Of a stretch of 64,000 bases of DNA, positions 13,182 to 25,600 are shown one piece after another. Positions within the stretch are counted from its first letter, which is position 1. Each line of letters opens with the position of its first letter. The stretch lies in the NCBI GenBank assembly GCA_029931535.1, contig JAQPZY010001240.1, positions 796,001 through 860,000 on the forward strand, given 5' to 3'. Under the pieces are notes generated by a model. The model did no database searches and was not told the DNA's origin. It was given only the letters and a program-made list of their open reading frames with translations. The stretch comes from Margaritifera margaritifera. Taxonomy: Eukaryota > Mollusca > Bivalvia > Unionida > Margaritiferidae. Made by a program: the position numbers and the translations under genes.

Positions 13182-13417
13182 TTTGATTCTTTTGTGGAAA
13201 ATGTTATCAATTTATTATTTCAACCCGCTCCCAAATTGAAATAAACTCCTCGATATCTTCAAAACGAACTGTTGCAAAATTTGTAAATATTTACGATAAC
13301 CAAGTCATTATCGCGACAATCAGCTTGCCAGAGGATAATGGCGGACGTAAACAAAGCCTGGAGGTGTGTCTAAACACACTCGCTGATTGATTAATCGCTT
13401 AGCGAAATTGACAAGTG
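13182..13417 (-). repeat. ~240-bp inverted-repeat family, reverse copy (segment B)
   Basis: Reverse complement of 21073-21312. It includes the outer string TTTGATTCTTTTGTGGAAAA, which segments C and D have lost at this site through a ~100-bp deletion. Confidence 0.8.
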
Positions 13418-14035
13418 CAAAGTTCTATCAGTTATAGTAACAAATGTCGAATAATGAATGGTTGTACGTAAAAAAGAAGGAAAATAATTGTGGTCTGAGG
13501 CCTGTATATTGGGGTTCTTAAAGAACGAAACATGGTTCTTAAATCTTTCGTTCTTAGTATGCTAATGCAGCCCCAAAGCTAAAATCTATCACACTTCTTG
13601 TATATGTCATCAAACGTTTTTAAAACTTTATAACTTCAGATTTTGAGAAATTTAAATTTTAATTGTTATTGAATTTGTTTTTAAAATGCAGCTAAGTGAT
13701 ATATACTCACAGCCTCGTTTTCAACATTCTTCCCTTACAAATTAGGTAGCGATCTATTCTGAAAATGCATGAAAACATCATTCAAGTTGTTTCTGTGCCT
13801 GATGATCATTGACAATGGTGGGGGGTTTCTTCATTTTTTTTTTCATTTTCTTTTTGACAGATTAAAGCAGTTAAATTCTGTGCTATTGTTGGTTTAACAT
13901 ACTAGTGACAAATATCTGATTGTATAGCTTACAACAATTGTTTATTAACACATTTGCATGGTACCTAATGAGAGGATGGAGATGAAGAATCTAGGGTACA
14001 TTCCTCTGTGTCTGTTTACTAAGCTATTTTTATCT

Positions 14036-14290
14036 GTTCTTGGGAGTCGTTGAACAACATGGGTTTGTTTAACCCGGAATCTTAGGCCAGTGGTGACGTT
14101 AGTTCGGGGGACGATATGGTTAATTCAGTGTGAGGGGCAAGAGTCCTGGACCAACGGGTCTGCGGAGTAGGGTGGTTTCCAAGGGATGATTCAGCAGGCC
14201 AGAGAAGTGGACTACACGAGTTCATTCCTCAACCATTCATCGGGAAAGAGAGATCGGGAGAATTCATGGTCATTGTCGGAGCGCCGTGAG
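14036..14290. other. GC-rich conserved patch (segment B)
   Basis: Roughly 250 bp of distinctly higher GC than the surroundings, with strings such as CTGGACCAACGGGTCTGCGG and GTGAGGGGCAAG. No frame is open across it, and I could not fold it into a known RNA. Counterparts are at about 35,279-35,520 and 56,159-56,400. Identity unknown. Confidence 0.4.
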
Positions 14291-14499
14291 ACAACAGTAT
14301 CATATATGTTGATGGAACAGATGTACCTATATATTAGTTTTTCTACCTAAATTTCACTGTTATTATATGTGTAATAATGTAGGGCATAATCATAATTGTT
14401 GATGAGCTGTACATTGCTCATACATGTAGATAAATCCATACATCAGTCATATAATGTCGTTTTATTGAATGAGGTAAAAGCACATTTAGACGGCAATTT

Positions 14500-16060
14500 T
14501 ACAGGAAGTTTTCTATCGAGCAACATGCATCACAACTCTGAATAAGGATGCATACACAGTCAAACATATTTTAAACTGGTCGTGTATCATAGAACGAATA
14601 TCTAACTGACTGATAACAAGATTATCTAAAAACAATAAAAGGCCTGTACAGAAAAATGGAGTGTTTCTAATCTCATGCGTCATGGTTATATATAACTTTT
14701 GGGGATCTTTTTTCCATCTACAATTGAGATGTAGCATCCAATCATGCGAGATTTAATGTAAACATCTAAGGAATTCACTATGCACGTTTTCAATTAGTTG
14801 AGTATTATCAACCCCATAAACTTTACAGCCATAAAGTTAAATAGCCAAAATTGTGTAATCCAAAATGTGAAATTGCAGATCGATAGGGATCTGCAAGTTA
14901 CGTATTCTTTTAAAAAGCAGATGCATTGAGGTTTTTTTCTTTGCTTTTTTTTTTTTTTTTTTGCTTGTTCAACGCTGTGTTTCATTGTTTTAATGTATCC
15001 AAGATTTTTGGAAAAAAGACGCAATATAGAAATAATAAAGTTAACTTTCCATAGTTTAACATACTTGGAAAATTGCATTAAGATTGCCTTGGAAGGAATC
15101 TGCATCATTTCCCAATGCCACAGTGGCGTCTGCGTATAATAAAATTAAAAGTTTAAGATATGTTGAAGCTTCAAAACTTACCAATCTATATTCACTCACG
15201 AACATTGATTTCCTTGCAAGAAAGGTGCCACACGGTTAAGAAACAATGAGAAATATACCGGTGAAACATTTTCTACTTGCATAACCCCATAAAAAGTTAG
15301 AAACAAAAAAATAAAATAAAAAATATAGACAATTCTAAACCACTTGTCAATTACATTATTTTGGAGTAATTACGTCCATAAGCCCGCCCGACACACAGAA
15401 TCAAAAGCTTTGCTAAAATTAAAAAAACAGAATCGCTTCTGTTTTCTGAATTTCAGGAATTCTGTGAAGGCATATAGTGCCAATATATGATCAGTTGCTG
15501 AGAGTCCAGCTCGAACTCCAGATTGGTTCCTCCAGTATACTGTGAGAACTAAGAAAATTATTGAGACTGAGATTTAGAATAACAGTGAATAATTTACCGT
15601 GGCAGCATAAAATTGTTATTGGACAATAACTTTCAAGGGGAGTCGGACCCCCGCTACGCGTATAAATAGATCTGATGATTCCCTCAAGCTGAATATCTGG
15701 ATTTTTCCTATCTCGAGGATCAGGATGAAAAATGAAGCATAAATAGGCATCATTACATCTGAGGTATACTTTATATAGTCATTGATGATTTGATTATTTG
15801 ATGGTGTCTTATTATTTTTATGGGATTTAATGCATTTTAGGATCTCTTCCTCCATTAGTGAGCAGTTGAATGTAATATCATCATTGTCCAGATCTATTTC
15901 AAGCTCCTCAATGTTTTTGAAATTTTAAAGAATTCATAGTGTGTCTAATGTGATGTTTGATTCATCGCCTTAGTTTCCCAAACTGTGGATAATCTATTAA
16001 AAATCCTTCCGTTGTTTGCTTTTAAGATTTCTTGGTTTGCCTGGTGTTGCTTGATTACAT
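14500..16060 (-). mobile_element. Decayed LINE remnant on minus strand (segment B, longest copy)
   Basis: Read on the minus strand, fragments follow the order of a LINE polyprotein. EEEILKCIKSHKNNKT (15,800s) is the start of the fingers. QSGVRAGLSATDHILALY (about 15,470-15,525) comes next. NFSKAFDSVCRAGLW (about 15,375-15,420) carries the first catalytic Asp. VENVSPVYFSLFLN (about 15,240-15,290) matches the usual GENLSPxLFSLFLND block. LLYADATVAL (about 15,130) shows YADA in place of YADD, so a catalytic Asp is lost. Pieces resembling the post-RT region (YGVDNTQLIENVHSEFL) reach about 14,780 and probably 14,513. Many stops and a poly-A run interrupt it. Segments C and D keep only the 5' part. 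Confidence 0.75.
14944..14962. repeat. Poly-T tract
   Basis: A run of about 18 T, read as poly-A on the strand of the LINE remnant and interrupting its reverse transcriptase. It is a length-change hotspot and has no evident role. Confidence 0.9.
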
Positions 16061-17020
16061 TTATTTATGTGAAAATGCATTATTTGTTTGCAGATTTTGC
16101 TTGCCTTTTGAAGATTTTGTTGTGTTGACTGGCAAGGATTTATATTGTTTATCAACCTAGCTAAAAGGTACTTTCATCATGCACTTGGACACCGACTTCA
16201 GAACTGATGTTTATCTGAATTATTATCATTATTACTATCATTTATATTCGTACTTATTTCGTATTTGTTTCCTGCTGACTCATTAAATAGTTTAGAAACT
16301 GAAAGGCTTATATCAATAATATATTCTTCATTTGTTCCGTTAATATTTTTATGTGCTTGTTTGCGATTTATTTCAGTATTTTTATCAGATTTAATGTCAT
16401 TGATAAAATTAATCGTATTTTTTTTCTCCATTTCGGCTTCCCAAACGATTTATTTTTCTTTCTGTGGATATATTCTTAAGTTCGCAGTATGCGTGAATTA
16501 AAGTGTAGTTGTGAGTTACAGGTGTCGGTCTGTGTAAAGCGAATCAAGTTCTGTTATACTGAAATATCAACATACATTAGAGCATGAAATGCTGTTATTA
16601 ACTATTCTATCACAGAACTATGTCGGAATGTGAATGCTCCTATGTAATATTGTTATTTCTGTAGATTTAATTAAGATACTACCCTCAATGAATAGTGCAG
16701 GATCTTAATAAATTGTATGTTTAGCAAGACCAAACTAGCGTACCATATATGAAATATTATACAAATCATAAAGCGTCGGTATCGGTATAGGTTTCGGCAT
16801 CAGCACATATGGAAGCATATACATACGTATATCGAACATCATTTATTCCTGGGTCCAAGGAAGCAGTTTAGAGTGGATTTCATAGTATGTACCCCTGAGG
16901 ATGGGACTAACTTTGTACAAAATACATGTTTTGTATATTATTTGCACAGTCTTGGCTAAGAATTTGTCTTTAGTTTAGTTTTTTGCACCCTGTACACGTA
17001 CTGTTTTATATGGAACTATC

Positions 17021-17410
17021 AAACTTGGTGAGGAGATGCATCTTGACGAGTACTACACCCTCATCACAAAAGTCGGTCCCTGTTACCCACATTTCACGCC
17101 TCATTGACTTTGTTTTAATTTCGTGCTTGAAGTTTGTTTCTCAAGCTCTGTTCATGCTATAATCACCAAACTAGATGAGAATATGCATCTCTATTAGTAC
17201 CACAACCTTGCAGCAAAAGGAGATTACTGTAAACTGCATTTCACATTATACTGGCTTAAGTTAAGTGTTTCCTTTCAGCTCATAACGACATATTTTTTTT
17301 TTCTTCATGAAACTGGGTGAGCGGATGCATCTCGATGAGTACTACACAATCATCACAAAAGTAGGTTATTGGGACCCATACATCACGATTCACTGACTTC
17401 GGTTAAATTC
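17021..17410. repeat. Three degenerate 142-147-bp direct repeats (segment B)
   Basis: The motif AAACTNGRTGAGNNNATGCATCT recurs at 17,021, 17,168 and 17,310. The first and third also share GAGTACTACACNNTCATCACAAA. Copies exist at about 36,978-37,370 and 57,858-58,250. An old, degraded satellite-like array with no coding frame. Confidence 0.65.
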
Positions 17411-17959
17411 TGTGTTGTAAATGTTTATTTAGATGTACATTTTCCACATTATTGACTGTCACTATGCATTGTATATTGTGATAAGTTACCCACAACGGGT
17501 TAACAACTGTATGTGTACATGTGAATGAGTATACAAATTATATGAGCGGACTGCGTGCATTTCATGCGGGGCTTCAGCTGTAGCGCCTAATTAAGGTGAT
17601 TATTCCTGCATGAACTATGTTTCTCATAGTGGTCATCTTGGCTGTCCTCCAAAGTAACTCAAAGCCCGTGATTCCCACCAAGTAAAATCTGGCTTCTAGG
17701 AGTGGATAATTTGTTTTAGTTATTTTATGTTGTTTTTTCTAATCCCTGTAATAGGGGCTAACATTTCGTTGTGAAGATTACTTTAGTCTGATTTTATTTC
17801 TGCACTATAATTATTTTTTACAGTGGATGCAGAAGACTACCAAAGCTTCGTAGAGACGAGCTCTATAATCATTGATTACACTCTGATTATTTAAAGGTTG
17901 ATTATCATTGAACCCGAAGTAAGATATCTATGCATATTTGTCTATGTCAAGAAACTATA

Positions 17960-18740
17960 AGAACTGAAAATGTTCAGAGAATATGGACTTTTTTGCACAC
18001 CTATGACATCATGCAAAATGGACATTTTACATATTTCAATAAAGACTTTACTTACAAACTTCTGATATCCACACAGGACGAGGAACATACACACCTCTGA
18101 TACCACGCCTATATACAGTGGACCTTACAGACCCTCTACTGATATCATATATGATTTATCAGAACAGCGATTTGCATACACAAACCTTTGAAATAATTCA
18201 TGCAGCATGAGAATTGTATATGCAAACACTCTAGACGTCAATCATACAAAACGAAGACTTTACATGGAAAGCATTTGGCTTTATTCATGCAGAATGGAGA
18301 CCTGACATGCACAAACTTGCGATTGCATTAATAAAGCAATGGGACATTAATTACACATATTTGACATCATTAATACAGAAATAGGACTGAACATGTACAC
18401 ACTGGACATCACTCATTCAGGACGGGGACATACATACACATTTGACAGCATTCATACAGAACGTGGACCTTTGATAAACATCTGGATATAATTCCGAACG
18501 GGGACCTTCCATATACACATTTGATATCATAATACAGAACGGATACTTTTATACTCCTAATTAATGTCATTTATACAGACTAAAATGTTCTTACATACAC
18601 ACTTTTAACATCATTTACACAAATTAAGGACATCACATACACAGCTCAAACTTCACGCATACGAATTGGGAAAAAATATTCATACAGAACACAAACCATA
18701 CATGCACACTCACATACACATATACAAAAAAGGGACTTTC
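17960..18740. repeat. Highly degenerate ~45-50-bp repeat array (segment B)
   Basis: The phrase CATACAGAACGGGGACCTT followed by ACACATTTGACATCATT recurs with heavy decay perhaps a dozen times. Segments C (about 37,925-38,383) and D (about 58,805-59,263) carry a shortened version lacking about 450 bp. The period is judged by eye. Confidence 0.55.
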
Positions 18741-19041
18741 TATATAGTGGATAGAAATTTTATACTGTATTCATATCAAGGCTAGGGACTTGTGTTGTTG
18801 ATGATAAACAGAATGTATAAATAAATATATACATAATTAATAGTTTGCCTACGAAATGCTTTGGGACAGAATCGATTATGGTCACACACACCAACTAGGG
18901 ATGTTTCTAGAATAACAACATGATTGAATAAATGTCTCTTATTTGGATTGGCATATTCTCATCTAGTGTGTATAGTGTGTCAACGATTTATATAAAAAAT
19001 CTGATACCTGAAATTCCACCTTTTAATTAATTGCGGTTCGT

Positions 19042-19175
<134 letters not shown>

Positions 19176-21072
19176 CATACATACAAACAGTTTATTTGTG
19201 GTTTTAAAAAAACCCATATATTTCTTTACTCATAATTTATAACAATTAACGATACCCTCGCTCTGTTGGTAAAAAGCAGACGTTCCTGTTTTGTACGTTT
19301 AACAAGAATCTGGGTGTATGTGTAAAACCTGCAAACTTTCACGATATCTTATTTATTACAAAATATTAGAATACAATAGACATCCAGCTCCATCAATTGG
19401 TCTTTTGTTGCATTTTTGGTCCTGACTACATATACGGATTTTTCCGCATTATACGGATTTATTTCGTTACAGCTTCGTATGTACAGTAGGATAATGCAAC
19501 AGTACAAATTTTCTACCATAGAAATTAAATTAGGAAACTTACTATTAATTTAGTATTTCAGTAACTATTACCTTCTCACAGTATCCATGAAATTTTGGAC
19601 GAGTTTTGATTGATTTACTATAAATAAGGAACTCTCAATGGACGATCACTAGAAAAAAGAAAAAGAAAATGGGTCTCTGTTGACTTTTCAGAGATAATCA
19701 TAAAATCTGACAAATTATATGATGAAATTCATTGTGTGTAACATATTAGCCATGGACATTGCAGAATTGAACATCATATTTTACATATTGGTGAAGTCAT
19801 TAAGTTTTAAAATCGATTACATACTATATGAACAGCTTTAGTGAAATATCGTAGAAATTTGTAATTATATGTAAACGTATATACAATATATAATGGTGAA
19901 ATGCTAATCCTTGAACATCTCCTTTTCATAATACGCAGTAAGCATATTGGCCGGTTCAAAAGCTTTGCGGGCTGAAATGATAGCATATCGAGACCGTAAC
20001 GGAAAATTTCGCCTGGGAGAACACTGTATGTAACTAAATGGCCGATTATGTTAACTCTCTACCCATTATCAACTACTCAATACGAATTACAGAGACACAT
20101 CTACTAGTGTGACCTGATATCATTGAGAAATAAGTAAGTGTTAGAGCTTTTGATAAATCAAGAAGTAGCAAAGACAAATACTATCTTTTTGACTGTTTCA
20201 ACATATTAACTCAGCTTATATGAGGCAGAGCCAATTTCCGTAACCGAGTTGACGTGTTCATAGTAAATAGTTTAATTTACCTTTCTACTGTAGTACATAG
20301 TATTTAGCATTTCAGTATTTTTTTGTGTTATTTACAGTTTTGTTCTATAGCTCTAAAGTGTGGAACATTATGTCAGAAATATTCTTCTTCTTCTTTTAAT
20401 GAAATAATTTTCACATGTAAATGTAATAAAATTTCTTTCACGTCAACTGTTATCTATATAAGTAAAACTTCCTAACTTGACTCTGAGATTTTAAATAAGG
20501 ACCAAGTTTGTACTGAAGTAAAGTGACAACTTCGTTACATACACCCGGTATTTAGATATGAAACTATTTTTAAAGGTGTATGCCACTAATCCAACAAGTA
20601 GTAGGAGAATAGAAGTTTCCGCTCACCCATGGAAAACTTTTGCGTAAATCATTTTCTTTATCTAGTCACAGTGACTTTGACCTTTAAGCTGTTGAGCTTT
20701 AAGCTTTAAGCTGTTGAGCCCAAAATCGAGATGGTTCTTCCTTAAGAAAAGTGAAAGCCATCCACAGAGGTTGGTAGCTGTTGACGTTGGATAAGTCGAG
20801 TTATTGTGCGCAAACCATTTTCGTCTTTCAGTCACAGGGACCTTAACCTTTGATTGTATTTACCCTGAAATCGACAAAATACCTATTTTCTCCACTTGCA
20901 AGCTATCTGGTAAGTTAGGTTGCTGTAGAAGATGGACAACTAAAGTTATCGTGTGGAAACAAAATTAACAGACGGTCGGATTGACAATATCGTAAAATAG
21001 TAAATATTCAAAGTCAACAGCACTTTTCCTTGAAACCTCCTCCAAAATATCATAGTTGTGTCGCAATTGACC

Positions 21073-21312
21073 ATTCGCCACTTGTCAATCACACTAAGCG
21101 ATTAACCATTCAGCGAGTGTATTTAGACACACCTCCAGGCTTTGTAAGTCCCCCATTATCCTCTGGCAAGCTGATTGTCGTGATAATGAATTTGTTACCG
21201 TAAATATTTATAAATTTTGCAACAGCTCATTTTGAAGATATCGAGAAGTTTATTTCAATTTGGGAGCGGATTGAAATAATAAATTGATAATATTTTCCAC
21301 AAAAGAATCAAA
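21073..21312 (+). repeat. ~240-bp inverted-repeat family, forward copy (segment B)
   Basis: Pairs with the reverse copy at 13182-13417, so the two bracket about 8.1 kb in inverted orientation. Confidence 0.8.
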
Positions 21313-21524
21313 CATTCCCTTTGAAACTTCTTCTAAGTATATATAAAAAGAAGCATTTTGTTAATCTGTGGATATGTAATGCATATCTGAAACTAAATGA
21401 TTTCAACGCACAGTGCAACACGACTCTGACAAAAGTGAGGTAATCCAGGCTGTTACATAGGTTCCAAGTCGATATAAAATATTCAAAACTTTTTTGTTTC
21501 TCAAAACATTCTTCATCGTCACTT

Positions 21525-21700
21525 CCCGGCTAACAATTCAACGTTGCAACAACGTTGCAGCAACGATGCACTAAGGTTGTGGTAACGTTGTCATATAACG
21601 TTGTGGCAACGTGATTTGGTGAACTTGCTGGAATGTTGCTACAACGTTGTTGTTCAACGTCATAATATAACATTCCTACAACATCCTGACAACATTCAAA
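21525..21700. repeat. Left terminal and subterminal repeats of T1
   Basis: CCCGGCTAACA followed by about eight AACGTTG or close variants (AACGATG, AATGTTG, CAACGTCA) in 160 bp. In CACTA elements, arrays like this are binding sites for the element's accessory protein. Equivalent arrays are at 42427-42600 and 63316-63490. Confidence 0.75.
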
Positions 21701-22640
21701 ACCTATATTGAAAACTGAAAGCTACTTGTGTTTCTGAAACACATATTCCCACTGCTGGCAAGAAGTTAAAATCTGCAATTAAAAAAACATTAAAAAAATG
21801 TCAAGATTACCATCCATCTAGGAGGAGTAGCAATAGCAAGATTTTCAAGATAGCTACCATTGTGGCCATATTGGATGTCCGATCAGCACCATTTTCATTT
21901 TGGACAAACTAAACATCACCAGTCATTTGACCATCCATTAAGAAGCCGTAGTGATAAGATGCCAGGGCACACAAATGCACAAATCACGCAAAGACTGTAC
22001 ATATTTGCACACTTGGAAGGCAGTGATGCGAGATAATTTCAACAAATTAGTTTAAAGTCGCACATATAAAAATGCACTCTGCACCGTATAAAAATTTTAT
22101 TTAACTGTTATGATAAACTTAATAAGAATCTAAAAAGATTAAACAGTAAGGATACTTATTTAATTAAAATACTTCTGTCCATTCCAAAGTATGCAAATGT
22201 AGGTGTAGTGTGTGTAATAAGGTGGGCTGGTTTGGTTTGGTTTGTTGGGTTTAGCACCATTTTTCAGCACATGATAACATTTGTCTACTTTAATTGTTTT
22301 TGTGCAGTCATACTTAATGAAACTGTAGGGGTAGATGGTCATACAACAGGATCCCATTTAGATGCTCTTAATGCAAGCAGTGAGTATGCAAAAATGAAAT
22401 TCACTCAACTGGATACAATTTACAGATCATCTAGTTAGGAATGAAAATGCTTTATGAATTGGTTTGCCTAGATCAAGCAATTTGTGTAGTTGTTCTAACA
22501 TGGTTTACATGCAAACATTGTTTACTGTTGATGGTATGAAAACCTTTCTTCATGTAGTTTTGCTAACCAGTATTACAGGCTGCAGGCTCAGACATTTGTT
22601 TTTAAGAAAAGACAAGTGGGTATGAAAAAAGAAAACAATA
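21701..22640. other. Transposon left interior, no gene seen
   Basis: Lies downstream of the DUF4806 gene on the minus strand. A plus-strand frame at 22208-22438 has no motif and is not supported. Nothing else seen. Confidence 0.5.
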
Positions 22641-22661
22641 CAACATATATTTTACTATCAC

Positions 22662-22667
22662 TTTATT
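22662..22667 (-). terminator. Poly(A) signal of DUF4806 gene, T1
   Basis: AATAAA on the minus strand, about 20 nt after the stop codon of the last exon. That is short but workable for a compact transposon gene. The equivalent in T2 is at 43566-43571. Confidence 0.5.
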
Positions 22668-22687
22668 TTTTAATTTTTTTTCTGGAT

Positions 22688-25600
22688 TTAAAAATCATAA
22701 TCGGTATCCTCCACAGCAAAGTCCTTAAGTGTCCTCTTCTGCTCAGGCTCCTGCAAATTGAAAAATAATTTTAAGGCTTGAAAAAAGTCATATATCATCT
22801 CAGCAATGCTTACATACATAAAAGTCAACTTAACTAGTGTAAGTAAACTTTCTTCACTGTACTTGTGCTTCCCTTAATATCGTTAAGCAGGGTTACATGT
22901 TAACTTTTACACACACTTGTCGATTCTGGGAAGTGGATAGCAAAATCAATTTGCGCAAAAGTAGATTTTATTTGCCCAAATAATTAACGTCAATAAAATT
23001 CCAAGTGGAAGCACTTGTCTGATCAAACAAATTGGATATAAACTTTAGTTGTCTGTACTCAAGTTTTGGTAGTCCCGGGAACTATGATAAGCATCAATTT
23101 TATTTGCTATTTAGAAATGCATCCACTTGTGCAAATACAATGCACAAAAAGACATAATTGAATAAAATATTGATGAAATAAGAGCTCGAAAGGCTAACCT
23201 TGTATTTTGTCCCTCTTCGTTGGTTTGGTGCATACTTTAGGGTCTCTGATATGGCTTCTTCCACTTCGTTAGCCTTGGCCTTGCTGTTGTTTTTCAAGCA
23301 GGCTCCTGCAAGAGTCACAAAATGTTTTTAAAATAAGTTTCACAACAAAGGATACTTTGAATTTTTCTAACTGTCATGAATAATCAATGGAGTATTTGTA
23401 AAAAAAAATGTGGTCTCAAGTTCTTTTACATTATGTAGTTGCAGTACATATGTGACGAAACATGGAAGTACCTTATCCATTCATTTAAAAATCTCGGGCC
23501 AATAAAATGAAAAATAGACAACATAAATCAAGAAATACTTACTTATCAAAACCCTGAATATCTGAAGCTCTTGTAAAGCTTTTTTCCCTTTTCGGCCCTT
23601 TAAACTATACTCTGACCAGAGTCTGTTTGTGCCAATTCTCTTCATCATCATGCGGATGCAATCCCCGATATTATACCCGCCAAGGGAACTCAGGTAGTAA
23701 ATCTGAAAATAACAATAATAATAATAATAATAATATTTATTATTCTTTCTTTATCCTGGTGACAAAGTGTGTTTCAACATAGTTCTTTTCTGCCATGATT
23801 TTGCATGCATATGTATTTGCACTAACTTGAAACATTTTACTAACCACACCAACTATGCAACACAACATACTAACAACAATTAGAAAATAAATAAACCAGT
23901 GAATCACTTAACTTCACTAATGGCATTCACTCCAAGATTGAATTGGAATGGCAATAAACATGTAATAGTGTATATATGGAAAGATACCTGTATGGTGCAT
24001 GTTAATGGTAAAAAACAGCAAATAAAAGTTAGAGAAACCTTAAAAGTTTTATCTGAGAGAAAAGGCCCCAAATTACCATCTTCTTGGAGAGTTCTGGATT
24101 CTCCTCCAGCCTCTGGCAAAGGCCCTCTAGTTCGTGTACTGATTCACCGGGCCTTGTAAGTATTTCTTCTGTACACTCGGTTTCTGGGCCTTTTGTATTT
24201 CCCAAAATTGTCCTTAGGATAGCCAACTGCTCCTGCTGATTTTCAATTACAGTGTCAAGTTTCATGAGAACACTCAGCTGGAAATCTGTAAAAGATTTAT
24301 GATACTATAAGCATGTGTTTAAAAAAAAACTAAATCATTTTAAAGATCTATACAAACAGTGGATGCGTGGCTAACTATGAAAAATATGTACAAAATGAAA
24401 TACATACTCTTTTTTTCCAACTTATTTTAAACAAAAATGAAAAGATCTTACTGTCATTGGAATCCTTTATTTTTTTACTCCCTTGCATTATTATTTCCCT
24501 TTTGGGTTCTGTAAAATCTGCATTTGATGTAGATGCTTTTGGTGACAGGCTTACAGATGAGGATGGTGTAACTAAGATGGCAAAATAAAAAAGCCAATAG
24601 AATGAAGGCCAGAGTAGATACATCAATGAACAAAGAATCGTATTGTAAATCTTGTTTGCATGCACAATTAAGTCTTGTTAGTATGTTTTATGACCTGTAA
24701 TTTAACTAATTAAACATCTCACAATGTTCAGAAAAAACGATGCCTAAGCTACAAAAACAGATGATTTCATATAGTAAACTTCCATTTCCATTCATAAAAC
24801 TAAATCAGAGAACAAATTTGATGTTTGTCTCAATGTATACGGTATAACCTTAGTATTGAATACTGATAGCTAAAATGTCAACAAGATGACAAAACTATTA
24901 TCAACTGAAATGACAACACAGCCTAGAGTCAGAGGTGCATCAAAACGTACTTTTTATTTTATTGCTGCAAAACACATACATTTTTATTTTACTGCTACAA
25001 ATTACCCGACACTTTTGACATTTAACTAATCAGTGCATCACCATTGCAGACAGCTTAGAATTAACAATGTAATACAGCAAACAGTTCTGCTATTTAAGAT
25101 TCGATTTAACTTCATGGATACAATGTAAACTTGATTTACTCACATATTAAGAGAGTGGTAAATAAAATAAAAGATTATATATAAAATCAAAACCTGTATT
25201 ATATGTTTCATTATTCTCATGTACATTTTTTCCAAGCCTAAATACATACTACTTGTAAAGGAGCTGGCAGAGAGAAATCTTTCAATTCTCCGTTCCAGAG
25301 TGGATGGGGATGGCGATGGAGTTGCCCTTCTAGATTCAGCTGAAGATACAAAAATAATCACTAGTCATTAATTTCAGTTATAAAGAAACAAAGAAATCAA
25401 CCTTGATTTTTTGTGGCATGTAAATTAATTGTATACTGGTCACAATGACCATTGCATATTAGGCAATTATACAATACATCAAAACATGTATTCATTTTGA
25501 ACAAAAAGTCTAATCTCATTTTTACAGAAAGAATTAGTGCTCCTAAAAGCATCTTATAAAAGAGATTATCAGATAAACAGATATAATTCATAAATACTTT

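Noticed and set aside
16198..16501. Opposed frames of 77-78 codons near the LINE remnant
   Set aside because: Asn/Lys/Asp-rich low-complexity translation of AT-rich DNA. It could be a decayed first LINE frame, but nothing recognisable remains.
23899..24159. Plus-strand 86-codon frame, repeated at 44803-45063
   Set aside because: It lies antisense to exon 7 of the DUF4806 gene, which has splice sites, family motifs and phase support. Conservation reflects the recent duplication.
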